A stretch of DNA of 64,000 bases from the NCBI GenBank assembly GCA_009760855.2, contig WPIO01000025.1, positions 4,134,501-4,198,500 of the forward strand, in the 5' to 3' direction. Numbering within the stretch: the first letter of the stretch is position 1; each line of letters begins with the position of its first letter. Shown piece by piece: positions 40,568-53,500 of this stretch. The translations under genes and the position numbers were made by a program. The stretch comes from Cristatella mucedo (Eukaryota; Bryozoa; Phylactolaemata; Cristatellidae). The notes under the pieces are model-generated. The model had not been told where the DNA came from and made no database searches. It worked only from the letters and a program-made list of their open reading frames with translations.

Positions 40568-41045
40568 CAGGCCGGGCGCCGGCCGGCTCTTGCAGGCCTC
40601 GCCCTCTTCGATCTCTCGCACTCTCGCTGCTTTGGCAGCCGAGGGACTTCGGGCCGCAGCCTCGGAGCAGCAGCCAAATGCATTGGTGCCACCCAGCCCA
40701 CCAGCATCCTGCCGCTCTCGCCGCCGCCACCGCCGCCGCGCTAGTCGTTTGCGGGTGTTGCTGGCGCAACTATTTTGGGATTTCTGTTATTAGTCTTACC
40801 GTTGCTCTCTCGCTTGCGGCCTGCCTTAGCTGATGGTCGGCACGGCTCTCACGTGTGAGGGCGCATCGCGTGGTGCTCAAGTGCTTATCGCGCTTCTTTT
40901 CTGTGCTCGAGGGCTTCCCGGCCGAAGTCGTGCGCTTCGTCTGTTCGTCCGAGGAGCCGTTTCGGCTACCCCCCTCCCCCCCCGCTTTAGTCGAGATTTA
41001 CATCATTCCACTTTTCGGTGCCAACTTTTTACCTTTGTCGGAGTA

Positions 41046-41051
41046 AATAAA
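41046..41051 (+). terminator. Candidate poly(A) signal of the SLC6 gene
   Basis: The first AATAAA after the stop codon, about 480 bp downstream, followed by T- and GT-rich sequence. A second AATAAA lies near 41736. Confidence 0.5.
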
Positions 41052-41431
41052 TTTTTCGTTAAACTGCCGCGTACCGGCTTTGTCTTGAGTTGAGCTCCTG
41101 CAGCCTCCCTTCAACATATCTCTTGTGGTGGTGTCGCACGCGATATGTTGAAATGCTGAAGCGTTATACCGCCACACTTGCTGCTGGTCGAACGGCTGGG
41201 TCCTCATTGACCGCAATCAAACGCTCGATGTCTTAGATGCGTAGCTCAACACGGCGAAGCTTCGGCGGGGGCGAACGTTTTATATTACGGAAAATCAAAC
41301 AGAAATCAATCGAGCCCACTTGGAGCGAAAACCTCCCTGAGAATTAGCGCTGCCGTAAGAGTGGACTCTTTAACTTATTGATCTGCATGCTGGTCCGTAG
41401 TCTTTGTCGGCACTGTATTATCCGCATGCGA

Positions 41432-41432
41432 G

Positions 41433-41512
<80 letters not shown>

Positions 41513-41530
41513 GCCTCTCTCTCTCTCTCT
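41432..41530. repeat. (CT)n microsatellite
   Basis: About 45 CT units with a few gtctct and gcctct interruptions toward the right end. Intergenic. Confidence 0.95.
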
Positions 41531-42654
41531 TGAAAAAATGTCATCAGAAGCATTTAAGAAATGAAAAATGTGGGCTGTGACAGCTTTGCTTGGATCCACA
41601 TTCAGCACATACTTTTCGCTCCCACTGCATGCTACATTCGAACGTGTAGGCATGCGTTCGAAATAAATTCAGACGACACGGGCCCGACAATTCTAGACCT
41701 ACTCGTTGCATTCGAAAAGAATAACAGGCAGCTCAATAAAGCGCTCTAGCCCGTCGCTTCCATCGATCTTCTCAACGCAATCTGCTACTCGATCTGAAAT
41801 GAGTTGACCGGAAGCACGCAATTGCCGCCAGGCGGCAATCAATACGCTTAGATAAATGTTGGCTGCTATCCGACGCCGATCACTCGATAGCCAGCTGTTA
41901 TCATGATAGTGCTAGCTGCCGCGCGATACCCATCCCCCACCCAGATACTAACAGGAACTAGAGGAGGAGACTCACCAATTGGCTCACACGCGATTTCCTC
42001 CACCGAATAACGACTGGGTCGCCTGCAGTTGGCTCGAGGTGCACCACTCAACGGCTTGAGCCAGCTGAGAGCGAAGCACCGGCAGCTCAGTTGAAGCCAA
42101 TCGACAGCTTGAGATCGAAATCAGCCGATCAGACAGCTCTACGGATCCGTTCGAGTCCTGCGCTGAGCGTATTCCTGTATTGGAGATTCGCCCCAGCGAA
42201 GGATTCTCAGGGAGGAGCCAGCTTCTTTCCAGGCGAAGTCTAAAGGGGCTTCCTCACCGAGCTCCGTCTCCGGGCAAAGTATACTCTAAAATGGGGTAGA
42301 AGCATTATATCGAGCCACTAGCGAGCCAACGTAGGAGCGGCGCTCCACGGGTGCACAAATTCCATGTCTATTTCCAGAAAGGATTACTGTTTCATAATTG
42401 AAAGAATCTACCCAATTTTATTAAGGGAATGGCTAACGAGGCGGACTCTTCGATTGTCTAGTCAGTTTGTCGGACTTTTTGATGCACTTTTGCACGGTCT
42501 GTCCACCATTGGGCCTTAGAGGACACGAAAGCAATTTCGGCTCCACTCTAGCGCGAAATACGCGAGATGCGTGCTGCTGGCCCTGCTATCTCGCGCCTGG
42601 CAGGCAAACACATTACCGAGCCACTTCGGCACTCGCATTAAGGCTGCTTAACTA
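41531..42654. other. Intergenic, no gene seen
   Basis: No open frame with recognisable domains and no repeat shared with other parts of the window. Confidence 0.45.
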
Positions 42655-43236
42655 GCAGTTGCCACATCACGCCACTTCTCGCCGACCTGCACTGGCTACC
42701 AGTCAAGCAACGGATCGACTTCAAGGTTTTGTCGCTCACTTTTAGGTCACTTCATTCTTTGGCTCCAGCCTATCTCTCAGATTTACTCCCCCACCAGGCC
42801 AAGCATCGTACCACCTGCTTTTCGGAATCCAACAGTTTACCAATACCTCGTACAAACCTCAAATCCTTTGGAGACCGTGCATTTAGTTCGCATGCTCCCA
42901 AAGCCTGGAACTCCCTCCCGACTTGTGTCAGAACATCCCCTGACTTGACCACATTTAAAAAGAACTTAAAAAGACACCTAGTTAGGACAACATTTAGTGT
43001 GTCCCTGTGATTCGTCCCTCACGTGCTTATGCGTGCTGACACTGTGCATGCTGCCACTAACCACATTTGCATGCTGACCCTGTGCATGTCACCCCTAACC
43101 ATTTTATTCATGTTTATCAAGCATGATATTACTCACCATTCAATCGCGCTTCCCTTTGCAGAAAATGTGAAGCGCCTAGAAAGAGATTGAGTTCTCTGAG
43201 GGCGCTTTATCAAGTTCATTAATACTATTATTATTA
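42655..43236 (+). mobile_element. L2/CR1-like LINE 3' fragment
   Basis: Begins inside the RT C-terminal region (ctgcactggctaccagtcaa) and keeps an open frame 42729-43010 ([32 protein letters not shown]). It runs through the 3' UTR to agagattgagttctctgagg and an ATT-rich end. A 5'-truncated copy, close in sequence to the 26.4 kb element. Confidence 0.9.
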
Positions 43237-43239
43237 CTT

Positions 43240-44635
43240 TATTCTTGTGCTACTCGTCATAAGCCGGCACTGCGCCGCCTGTTTGGCCCATGCGTCATTG
43301 TCGCCACAGGATTGTGCGCAGCCCAATGTAATTCAGCGCGAAGCTCGCCCCGCTGCAAAGCGCGAGCCGTGAGTAAGCCATGTGACTGAGCGGCCCTCCT
43401 GCGTTATGTCGGAATGAAAATGCGTCACTCCGTTCGCCTATCGTCGGCTTTTAACAGTATTTTTAAATTTCACTTAATAAAACTTAAATTTGCCCGTGCG
43501 GCGGTCCCTGCATGCATTTAGAGCGTCCACCGTTCAGTCGCTTTGGATGGTGGAATTCAAAGGCTTCTAGAACCCTCACGAGTTGCTAGAAAATGTTTTC
43601 CCACTAAAAATTTAGTTTCGTAAGCTGTTAATCAGTAACGAGCCACTCACTAACCGCAACAAGTCGCTTAAGGATGTAAATGTTCGGCCGTTTCCGGCTG
43701 TGCAAACCAGGGACCGGAGACAGATTAGATGAGCAAAATTTAATCTCCAGCGAGAAAATTGGTTCCGTCTCTGCAAGAGAGAGATAGTGCACTGCGAATT
43801 TAACAAATCCGGTAAGCAAAAAGGGGAAAATGTAAAACTCGCACTTTAGACGAATCCGTTTACGGATGGTAAGCTATCACATCGCTCTCAACATGCCCGG
43901 GAGACAGATACTGAAAAAGCCGAGCTATTTTAGTCGCCGTGCTGTGGAAATGTCGCAGTAGTGACAGAAGACGGCGGAAGAAGCATCGTTGCTATTGCCA
44001 AGCAAAAGAAAAAGAAAACATTTTAAGTGAAATTGCATAAAATTTAATTAAATTTCTTTTCCTTGCATTCTAGCACAATGCAAGTATCTTGTTAACAATT
44101 AGACGATTAATTAGTAATTAAACATCCGCTTCCGGTTGGTCAAATGATATGAAATGAATGAAGAAAGAAATTTGCTCTAAAATTATAAAGGGGTCATAGT
44201 GCAGTGTTCGCAAGCCGCTGTAATACCACGATCATCCTTTGAAAGCCCCTTTTTAAGTTTAAAGTTTAAGTTTTTAAGCACTGTGAATTTCTAGTGCATA
44301 GTGTCATTGAATACCTTTATCAGATTACACATTATTATATAATATTCTAGTGCATGCGTATATAACGGCGATGCGCTAACATGAAATAAGCTAGCGAAAG
44401 CATTGTGTAATTAAGACGACTCACTAATTAGCTAACAAACAAACCTAGCTTACTATAGGGGTTGACTAGTCACTGAACACGTGCACTGCATGAACCCACG
44501 AGCACCGAAGGTGTGCCGCAGATCGAAAAGGCTTTACTAGCCTCGCAGGCAGCCATATTACTAGCCTCGCAGGCAGCCATATTCACGACCAGCTGCAGAG
44601 GCCCTGCCTTTTTCAGTAGCCCAGCCAAAACGGAA
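43240..44635. other. Intergenic, no gene seen
   Basis: AT-rich sequence with many stops in all frames. A short direct repeat (ttactagcctcgcaggcagccatat, twice) lies at about 44530-44583 in the flank of the LINE remnant. Confidence 0.5.
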
Positions 44636-44639
44636 CAGT

Positions 44640-46250
44640 AAGAGTATAGCGCCATCAGAGAAGTTAATCTCTCTCTAGGCACTTTACAAATGCTGTACTG
44701 GAAGCATGATTGAATGGTTGGTGGCTTCACCGACATGTCAACAAGCACAATATGGTTCAAGCACAACAAGCACAACTTCGTGACGTCAGTCGAGAGTGAG
44801 CTCCAAGCTTTAGGAGCACACGAACTAAAGGCGGAATGGTCTTCAAAATATTTCAGATTCGTATGAGGTATAGATAAATGATTTGATAGAAAAGCGAGTG
44901 GTACAAATACCTAGCCTGGTTGGGCAAGTAGTTCTGATAGGTAGGACGGAGCCAGAGAATGAATGGACCTAAACGCGAGCGACAGAAAAGTTGAAGTCTG
45001 ACTGGGAGCCAGCCTAGCTGAGTTCTGCATCAACTGTAAGTGCCTGATAGCATTGACCGAAAGCCGTGTAAGCAGTCAATCACAGAAGACGTGACAGGAT
45101 GTCAAAATAATAATAATAATACACTCGATAAAGCTCCCTCAGAAAACTCAATCTCTTTATAGGCCTTTTACATTTTCTGCAAAGGATGCATGGACCAACT
45201 CCGATGCGGCTTCTCTGTCTAAACCTGCCCAAATTGTTTTCCAATTTTACGCAGCTGAAAGTAGGCAGACTTGACTGTGGAGCTAATATGTTCGTCTAGT
45301 AAGAGGTAACTTTGGAAAAAAAACACGTAGATTTCGTGCAGATACTACAGAAGACATGCTGGCGGAGCCAATTTTGAGCGATAGACTTTCTAATTTCTGA
45401 ATCACACTTGGTTTGTCCATAACTAGAATGGTGATTTTATCGTCATTCTATTTGAGAAAGTTCGTTGCCACCTAAGTGCGGACGTCAGCCATGCATGCAG
45501 CAAGGGAGTTGGGAGAATTTGAAGTACTAGAGAGCTGGGAGGGATCGAAGCACAGGTGCAGCTGCGTGCTATCTGCATAGAATGGAAAGCCTGGAGTGTG
45601 CGCTCGGCGACCGCATACATCGGCAAGAGTGAGGCGTATACATTGCGAAAAGATGCGGACCAAGTACAGAGCTCTGTGATACCTCGTACTTAATTTTTTC
45701 CTCTGAACTTACTTGCTTGGTCAGAAGTTTCAAAATAAGAGCTCAGCTTGTCTGCCACAACTTGTTTCACTGTCTTTTCAAGGGACGGCAGAACGGACAC
45801 TGGGCGGAAGTTGCTCACACTGGGCGGAAGTTGCTCGAGCTCTCTCGATCTACGGTGGCTTTCTTAATTAGTGGCCGTGCTACAGCTTCTTTGAAAGGTT
45901 CAGGGTCGAGACCAAGAGCTAAGGATATATTTCTTATGCTGTTGATGCGAGGCAGCCGCAGCAGATCTGTGCATCGTAGAAGTAGGACAGTGGAAATATG
46001 GTCAAGACGGCTAGCATACTACTTTAACTGGAAGATGAATTTCATTATGAGATCACTCGTGGCCGCCTTGAATGCAGGTATTGCGGTACTGCACAGAATT
46101 GAGCCTGTGGTGTTGGATCCAGTGGAGATACTGCTACCTACCTTAGGGATAAATTCCTTTATCCAGCCCATCTTGCTGACAAAAAAGCTCGAGAAGCGAT
46201 CAGCTAGATCGCCACAGGGATCACTAGGTAAGGAGCTAACCTAGAAGTGG
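44640..46250 (-). mobile_element. Degenerate L2/CR1-like LINE, minus strand
   Basis: The LINE terminal stem appears inverted at 44650-44710. It is followed by antisense C-terminal RT sequence (gcacacgaactaaaggcgga), a nested small LINE tail with AAT repeats at 45105-45185, and antisense RT palm sequence around 45530-45690 (in the sense reading, FYADSTQLHLCFDPSQ, so YADD has become YADS). The antisense open frame 45717-46244 falls in the 5' part of the same element and is not a gene. Dead copy. Confidence 0.75.
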
Positions 46251-46254
46251 TTAA

Positions 46255-47819
46255 GGATATAGTTTATGTTAGATATAAGCATTTTTAGATTTTGCATCTG
46301 CGTTTCAACCATATTTTTGTTGAAGCTATTTCTATATCTACAGAATCTATCCTGGTCTTTTCTATGATAGATTAGTATGATCTACGGTAGTCCATGTATG
46401 CCTGTCGACGGACAATCAGTCCTTACAATGGTCTAGCTACGATGACTGCCTTATCAAAAATATGACCGGATAAAATTCACTAATTTGCATATGTAGCCAC
46501 AACAAGCACTCAAATAGTTTAAATTGAACCATGAATTATGCATTGAACTATGAGGTAGCAATGAGCAGGCTATTTATGATAACTATTTAATTACCCACTT
46601 AAAAATTTGTGAAGATTATCTCTCAGCGGAACGAATGAAAAAGAAGAAGCCGATCGGTTAACTCAGTCCTAGCGACAGTCTGCCTTTCGATGAGTCATTG
46701 CGGCTGAGCCTGACCCTAGCCATACCCTTATATGCACGCTCTTTAATTTTTTTAATTTTCTAATTAAATTAACCCCTGAGTACGGATCTAAATGACGCGC
46801 TGATAAAATGCATGCACTTCTTTCCTATGCACTTTATTATAGGTGCAACAATAAAGATAATAATTATTATTATTACAACAACAATAGAGAATTTGCATGG
46901 CACTCAAAGAAATTTAAATTTCTTTCTGCATACTTCCCATTTACAGCGATGACGTAAATTGATCGCGGCTGATAAATACGAACTGTGATACATATGTCTC
47001 GAGCATTGCGTCAGCGGAAGCTAACTCCATAGGAGCGAGCTAACTCGGCAGAAGCTAACTCGACCTTGTGGTTGGGAAATCGATTGGTCCTCATATGCAT
47101 TGTTCCCTTAAAAAACATGAAAAAGCGGGTCTCTGCATAAGCCGGCTTTTCAACTTCTCGTGTTGCTTCCTGATGCGAAGCTAAAAGTTCATAACCGATC
47201 GACTTACCATAGCCTATCCGATAACCTTAATAATGGTTCCTCCTAGGCCAGCATTATGGGCGTAGCCGGGAGTTTGATCCTAAGGTCCAAGCCTTGACCT
47301 TGAGAGTTTAAGAACAAGGTCAAAGCCTTCCTATTTTAACTGTTTGCTGTAACCCTTCGTTATACTCATACACCGCTTTGGGAGAGTAAACGTCACAATT
47401 CCGGTGCTCCTCATCCGTGGGTGGGGCATTAGGGGGAAGGGCTAAAGGCTCTGTACGGCTACGGCTCATTTTGGCCACACGTGGTCTCGTTCTAAAGCAA
47501 ACAGAAATGAAACGGTCAACTGTTAACAAACTTGGAGGATGCACGCTACCGTGAGTGGTCGGTTGTCATCGCTGCTAAGTAGTAGCCTCCGGAGCTGAGC
47601 TGATTTACAGCGGTTCGCGATTCCACTGTAAGCTGGGGGGATCTTAAAAGCCTTGGCCCCTCGCACAAGAGATCAACTCGGACCTGGAGCGCTGGTTGGA
47701 AACTGCACGCGCGATACCTTCCGAGCCCACCTCGAGGCCCTTCGATGGCCCCATCAGCGAATGAAGCCAGACCACGCAGTCACGCGTGGCACGACCCGCG
47801 CTGCGATCGCTGCCGCCGC
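46255..47819. other. Intergenic, no confident gene
   Basis: AT-rich. The - strand frame 47320-47544 (with MSRSRTEPLALPPNAPPTDE and a hydrophilic continuation) reads somewhat like coding sequence but has no recognised domain and no supporting splice partners. A short LINE-tail relic may lie at 46860-46960. Confidence 0.4.
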
Positions 47820-47822
47820 TGC

Positions 47823-47825
<3 letters not shown>

Positions 47826-47902
<77 letters not shown>

Positions 47903-47920
47903 GAGAAAGAGAGAGAGAGA
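47826..47920. repeat. (GA)n microsatellite
   Basis: About 45 GA units with three single-base interruptions. Intergenic between the SLC6 and TM2D2 genes. Confidence 0.95.
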
Positions 47921-47949
47921 CCCTACACTGGAAAAAGCTTAGCTTCTTA

Positions 47950-49655
47950 TAAAAGGAAACGGTAGCTTCATCCAGATGCAGACAGACTCAGATTAACTCC
48001 TCCTCACGTCGCCGAAAGAGTGCCCAGTCAGCGAGCGCTTCAGGTGCTCGATAAAAATGGCTGTACAGCTACGAACGCATTGCCGCGGCTCTGTCTGAAA
48101 CTACTAACCTGTACTCCGAGCAAAGTGCTAGCAACGACTGTTCGTCCTTGCAGACGACAGGCGACATGCTGGCAGGTGACATGCTGGCAGGTGAAGCTGG
48201 TGCCAGCCTCCAGGCATGGCTATCTTGCCAATGCACGCCGAGCACGTCGGCCTATCATCGAGAAAGCCTGCATCGACAAACCCATCTCCTTAACGCAACT
48301 TTACACTCCACTTAGCGCGAGAGGGCCGCCTCTATCGACCAGCGACGACAATGGTGATTTACATGTGACAAGGCAGCACTTCAGGCGGCCTTTCGTGAGG
48401 GAAAATTCGTTGATTACGACTAATCCACTATCCATTCCTTAAGATTGACAACGACCTATCCATTCCTTAAGATTAAAGCTTCGGAACCGCTAAAGATCTC
48501 CAGTAACTGTTGTGATAACCTTACTCATTTAGAACGCTAAGTCTCAATGTTCCATTTAAGGGGGTCTGAATCTCCGTACCGGACGACTAGTAGCGCCCGG
48601 TGGCTTCTTTCATGCATTTTCTAAGCTGGTCGGCAAGATTCCTTGCCCAGCAGGCTTGTGGAGCCACCATTTTGCTTGCAAACCTATAGGGAAATGCCTT
48701 GAAGAAGCGACTCAAAAGCTTGCTGCTCAGACAGACTCTTTAGTCTCTCTAAGACATTGCTACCTCCTGTTTTGATATCGCGCGACTGTCTGCGCCTAAA
48801 ATTACGCCTCCCGCAGCAGACCCGTCAAGACCGTCAGCCGTCTCAAAAATGTAGTAACCCCCATTTGAAAATTTAAAATTAAAAATTATTAAAAAGCAGG
48901 AAGCTGCTGAAGCCGAAGGTGTTCAGCTAAATATAGATTATGTGAGCCTATCTTGAAACTCAGGAAGACATCACTTGCCTGCGCCTGCTGCTTCTGCTGT
49001 TGTAATTAGCGCAGCTCCTGCTCACTAATATATGCCTCACCTGCGGCTAATAGTTAAGCCATTGACGAAGCGCAGCTTCACACCACTAAGTACGTTATAT
49101 TCCTAATTAACTGCGGCAATTCATCGAGCTCTCATATATGTACGCGTTGAGAGATAAAGATGAAATCTCGTTTACCGCTCACGTCCCCGCTTGTGTCTCC
49201 GTGAGACTTCTCTAGAACTGCCACTGCTGGAGCCACTGTAATACAACACCTCGATAAATCTAAAACTAGACAACCCCTGTATAAAAGAAAATAATCGCTC
49301 CCCTCAAAAAATAGACCATGGACCTCCAAGCGGAATGCGCGTCGATCTAGACGCGTTAATAGCCACCGTTTACTAAATGATAGAACCCAATTGGAGAAAC
49401 TATTTAAATATTTTCCGCTAAATGACGCTGCTCGAAAATCTTTTTAATTCGCTGTCCTAGTCTTTAGCTACTTTCGGGCATTTGTGGGATTCTAAAGGTT
49501 CAATCAATTTTGCTCATTCGACCTTACTGCGATTGGATTCGGGTGCAACTAGGAACAATAGTTCTAAAAGAGCGGGGCATTCTTAATTTTTTCCCAGAAG
49601 TTTCTAAAATTTTGAGCACTGAAAAACGTGCTCATTATCACAAACCAGTTGACAT
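47950..49655. other. Intergenic, no gene seen
   Basis: The open frame 48020-48442 has no recognisable motif and contains a short tandem repeat (acatgctggcaggtg, twice). The rest has stops in all frames. Confidence 0.45.
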
Positions 49656-49659
49656 GCTT

Positions 49660-49990
49660 CCCTTCTAGTGCGTATACTCTCGAAGCGTGCAACTCACTAC
49701 CTACTGACGTTACGACACTCACTGACTTAAGGAAATTAAAAAAATAAAATAAGTAACCTGATGTCTTTGCATTTGCTCCTTCCGCGTGAATTATTCTAAC
49801 GCGGAAGGAGCAAATGCTAAGACATCAGGTTTCTTATTTCTTATCGTGAGTTATTCTTCGTCTCCATATGCGTCCTGAAATTGAGTATTTTATCGCTAAC
49901 CAATTGACATGCTTCCTTTCCAGAGTATTCGGATTATCTGGAAAGAGATTTAATTCTCTTAGCGCGTTATATAAACGGGTTGCTGTTATT
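49660..49990 (+). mobile_element. LINE remnant with inserted hairpin
   Basis: A short RT C-terminus relic (CNSLPTDVTTLTDLRK, compare [19 protein letters not shown] in the better copies) is followed by the palindrome at 49747-49839. Then comes a LINE terminal stem (tggaaagagatttaattctc, 49939-49970). Confidence 0.65.
49747..49839. repeat. Near-perfect 41-bp inverted repeat (hairpin)
   Basis: Arms 49747-49787 and 49799-49839 pair with only two mismatches around an 11-base loop (gaattattcta). The core arm word is gcatttgctccttccgcgt. As RNA this would be a stable hairpin of pre-miRNA-like length; as DNA it may be a cruciform or a fold-back insertion. Confidence 0.95.
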
Positions 49991-50308
49991 CTTACAATTA
50001 CTATTCATCTTTGCTCTAGTGGTGGAGCAGTTGCAGAAACGTACAAGCGAAAGCAAAGCAGAAATAATTTGATGTAAAAATAAAAATAAAACCGATGTAA
50101 ATGAGACTTTCTCTCTAACATATCTATATACACAAGGTTGGCGACCGTCAGCCAACGCGAAAGAACGCAGCCACCGGTGCCGCCATTTGCCGGAAGTTAT
50201 TGGAACCTGCTTCCGCTTAATACGCAAACCGCATCGCCGGTCTGCCGAACGCTGCATCGCCCCGCGCTGCCGTTGCCCGAATCAGACGTCGTCGGACGTC
50301 AGCTAGCC

Positions 50309-50329
50309 ATGTGCCGTCATGGTCGATAG
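50309..50329 (+). promoter_or_regulatory. Overlapping upstream ORF of TM2D2
   Basis: An ATG 10 bases before the chosen start opens a six-codon frame (MCRHGR, stop TAG) that ends inside the main reading frame. If it lies in the 5' UTR it would tend to lower translation from the main ATG. Confidence 0.5.
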
Positions 50330-50512
50330 CGTTGCTAGGCTTTGCGTTATTCTGCTGTTCAGCCAAAGCGTCGTCGTCAGCGGCTCCTTCACGACCGACG
50401 GCGGCACACTCGCGAACGCATCGGACGCGACGAGCTCCACTGAGGACTGCTTTGACGCTACCTGCGGCTACGTGTATTCTCCTCTCTCCGCGCTCATCGA
50501 TTGCAAGTATTT
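50319..50512 (+). CDS. TM2D2: TM2D2 exon 1 (signal peptide, ectodomain start)
   Basis: Encodes [20 protein letters not shown], then a Ser/Thr-rich stretch with [19 protein letters not shown]. The donor TT|GTGAGT is in phase 2 and joins exon 2 to give CKYLTDEFVEC, matching the family pattern C-x-YL-x-DEF. The first intron is about 5.8 kb and holds most of the transposon debris of this region. Confidence 0.85.
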
Positions 50513-53500
50513 GTGAGTTCATCGGCTGCGAGTTGATCTATCGCGCCGCGTTGCGATCGCGCTGACATGCCCCCCCCCCTGCCCCGCTCGCGTCCGACCG
50601 GTTACACGTTAGGCGGCTGCACCGAGTTGGCCCGCCGTTCCTTCGTAGCTCCAGCGTTCATTCCGATCGCCGCGTTGTCTGCGAGTGACCGTTGATGGGC
50701 CGACAGCTGACTGCGTCAGCAGCATCGTGAAACGGCTTTGGTTTGGCCTCCGGCTCCTGCGGCTCTCTTGTGTCGAGAGAGTGGCCGATCGAGCGTTTGC
50801 TCTCGCTACTTTACGCGACGGGGCGACGACCTGTGCGCGCTTGGCTGCGTTCGAGCCCGCTCTCAACTTCAACCCTCGGAAGCGAGATGCTGCGAGTCTG
50901 GTGGCACCGCCATTCCAACTATCTTTGGCGGCTTGGTGCTGGTCATTTCACTTCAAAAAAATCTTAGCTGATTTAGCAGCCTCATTTATTTAGCGACAGG
51001 GGATTCTGTACGGCTGTCACCGCCGCTTAAGGTGGGCGATAAGGGATCCCCCACTGCAGGACTCGAACGCACCACCTGGATCGTGAAGAGCGAACACCCT
51101 ACCTCCTCGGCTAAGACCCGGGAGCAAGTGCCCAACGAATGGTCAATTATTTCATAGTGCTAATGCTGGTGGCCATTGACATAGTGGCAAGCCAGGTCAG
51201 CTTATCGATGCAGCATGCTGCGAGTTGGCCGATACCGTGTGGCTGAGAAAATGCTTTCACGAGTGCCTCAACTTTTGGCCTTGTTAGTACATTATAGCTT
51301 TGGGATCAGTAACTTACGATGCATGTACTTTTGACAGTACAAGCGTGTTGTTCCCAGCAGTAATAAGCCGTTGCTCTCCTCCGTGTAACCAATGACATCC
51401 TGTGCAGCAACGATGCCGGGCAAGTCACTGCCCTAGCGCTGCTGGATCTATCAGCTCACGATATCCTACTTGAATAATTGAAAACAACGATCGGTCTGGC
51501 AGATGAGGCACTGGGGTGGTTTAAATCGCTCTTGCCTGATCGTGTTCAATCCGTGTCGTGTGGGGGGTCAGGTCTCTCATCCACCAGACCAGTCACTTGT
51601 GGAGTCCCACAAGGGTCTGTCCTCGGTCCTCTGCTGTTCTCCATTTATAATAAAACCTGTAATATATATAACCTCTAATAATCTATAACCTATAATATAA
51701 TCTCTGGGAAAGTGATTCGGGCCCATGGAATTGGTAATCACTTTTATGCTGGCGATACTCGGCTGTATTTTTTCGTTTAAACTGTCGGAATAGGCTGCAG
51801 TGACTGATAAATTTCTCACACGCGAGACGGGTCACCTGTGGAGTCTCTCAAGGGTCCATACTCGGTACCTTGCTGTTCTCCATTTATACTCAACCTCTAC
51901 GAAAAGTCATTAAGGCCCATGGTATAGGATATCACTTGTATGCTGCCGATACTCAGCTGTATTTGTCATTCAAACCGGCAGAATCTGCTGCAGCAACTGA
52001 GAAACTGAATGCTTGCCTTGCCGACATTCGATCCTGGATGTCGGAAAACTTCTTGAAACTAAATGAGGATAAAACTGAACTATTGCTCATAGGACACCCT
52101 AAGCGTGTGGCTTGATTGAAAGGCTTTGCTCTTCTAATAGGTGATGCTATTGTGCGACCATCACCACATGCTCGAAATGTAGGTGTCGTTTTCGACAGCT
52201 GCCTAAATTGTAAAAGCTTCATTTAGAAGACTGCTTCTACAGCTAGCCATCACATCTGATCCGTATCCAAGATTAGGAGCTGTCTTCCACAGTGGCTCAC
52301 AAAAGATTTAACTAGCTCCTTAGTTCTGTCTCGGCTTGACTATTGTAATTCCCTTTTGGCTGGGCTACCAAAGAAAGCAACTAAGCCACTGCAGCTGACT
52401 ATGAATATAGCTGCAAGGCTAGTCTTCAAGTCCCAGAGGTTTGACCACGTGTCTCCTTTGCTAAAAGAGCTATGATGGATGCCGGTTGAGCAAGGATACA
52501 GAGCAAAGTTCTTACGCTGACCCACAAGGCCCGCCACGGCTTGGCTCCTTCGTACCTAGCTGAACTGCTGCACCAGTTTCAGCCTGTTCGCGCCCTCAGG
52601 TCCTCTGCGGACAATAAATTAGCTGTTACATTCCTCTGCTTGAAGATCGTTAGCGACAGAAGCTTTTGCTCTGCAGGTCCTAGACTGTGGAACTGGCTTC
52701 CACGATTCTGACGCAACGGCAACTACTCTCCTGCTGCCGACTATGGCTCATCCTTTTCAGTGGTCCTGAGCTGCTACTTCTATGCTACTCACTACCTCAA
52801 CTGCTCTCCTGACTCTGCTATGCTTCCCACTTTCTCTTTGTTGCATGAGACGAAGTCTGTTGGCTACCGAATGCGTACCGAAAGCCGCTTAGGCTGTGAG
52901 TGCGCTATACAAAACTCTCCTGCATAACACCCACATATTCTTTATGGCTTTGTGGAGTTACAGATGGAGATACATTACATTATATAAACCGAATGCTTGC
53001 CTTGCAGATATTCGATCCTGGATGTCAGCCAATTTCCTTAAAACTGGGTCATACTGTTGTGCGACTGCCACCGTGTGCTCGGAATTTAGGTGTCGTCTTT
53101 GATAGCTGCCTAAATTTTGACATTTTCATTAAGAAGACTGCCTCCACTGCTAGCCATCATGTCCGGTCCCTATCTACGATTAAGGACTGCCTACCACGGT
53201 GGCTTGCAAAGAATTTAGCTAGCTCCCTGATTCTGTTTTGGCTAGATTATTGCAATTTCGTTTTAGCTGGGCTACCTTAAAAAGTCACTTGGTCACTGCA
53301 AATGGGGATAAATGTGGCTGCGAAGCTAGTTAAAAAATCCCAGATGTTCAGTCAAGTGTGTCTTTGGCTTAAGAAGCTTCGATGGCTTCCACTTCCTTGG
53401 CGATCAATGGATACAGAGTAAAGTTCTCACGCTAACCCACAAGGCCTGCCTCGACTTAGCTCCTTTTTACTTAGCTGAGCTGCTGCAATATTTTTCCCTC

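Noticed and set aside
45717-46244. 175-codon + strand open frame
   Set aside because: It is antisense to a degenerate LINE on the - strand (44640-46250), contains a short direct repeat (actgggcggaagttgctc) and shows no conserved domain.
47320-47544. 74-codon - strand frame with a hydrophilic, coding-like sequence
   Set aside because: No domain, no splice partners and AT-rich surroundings; kept only as a remark in the intergenic entry.
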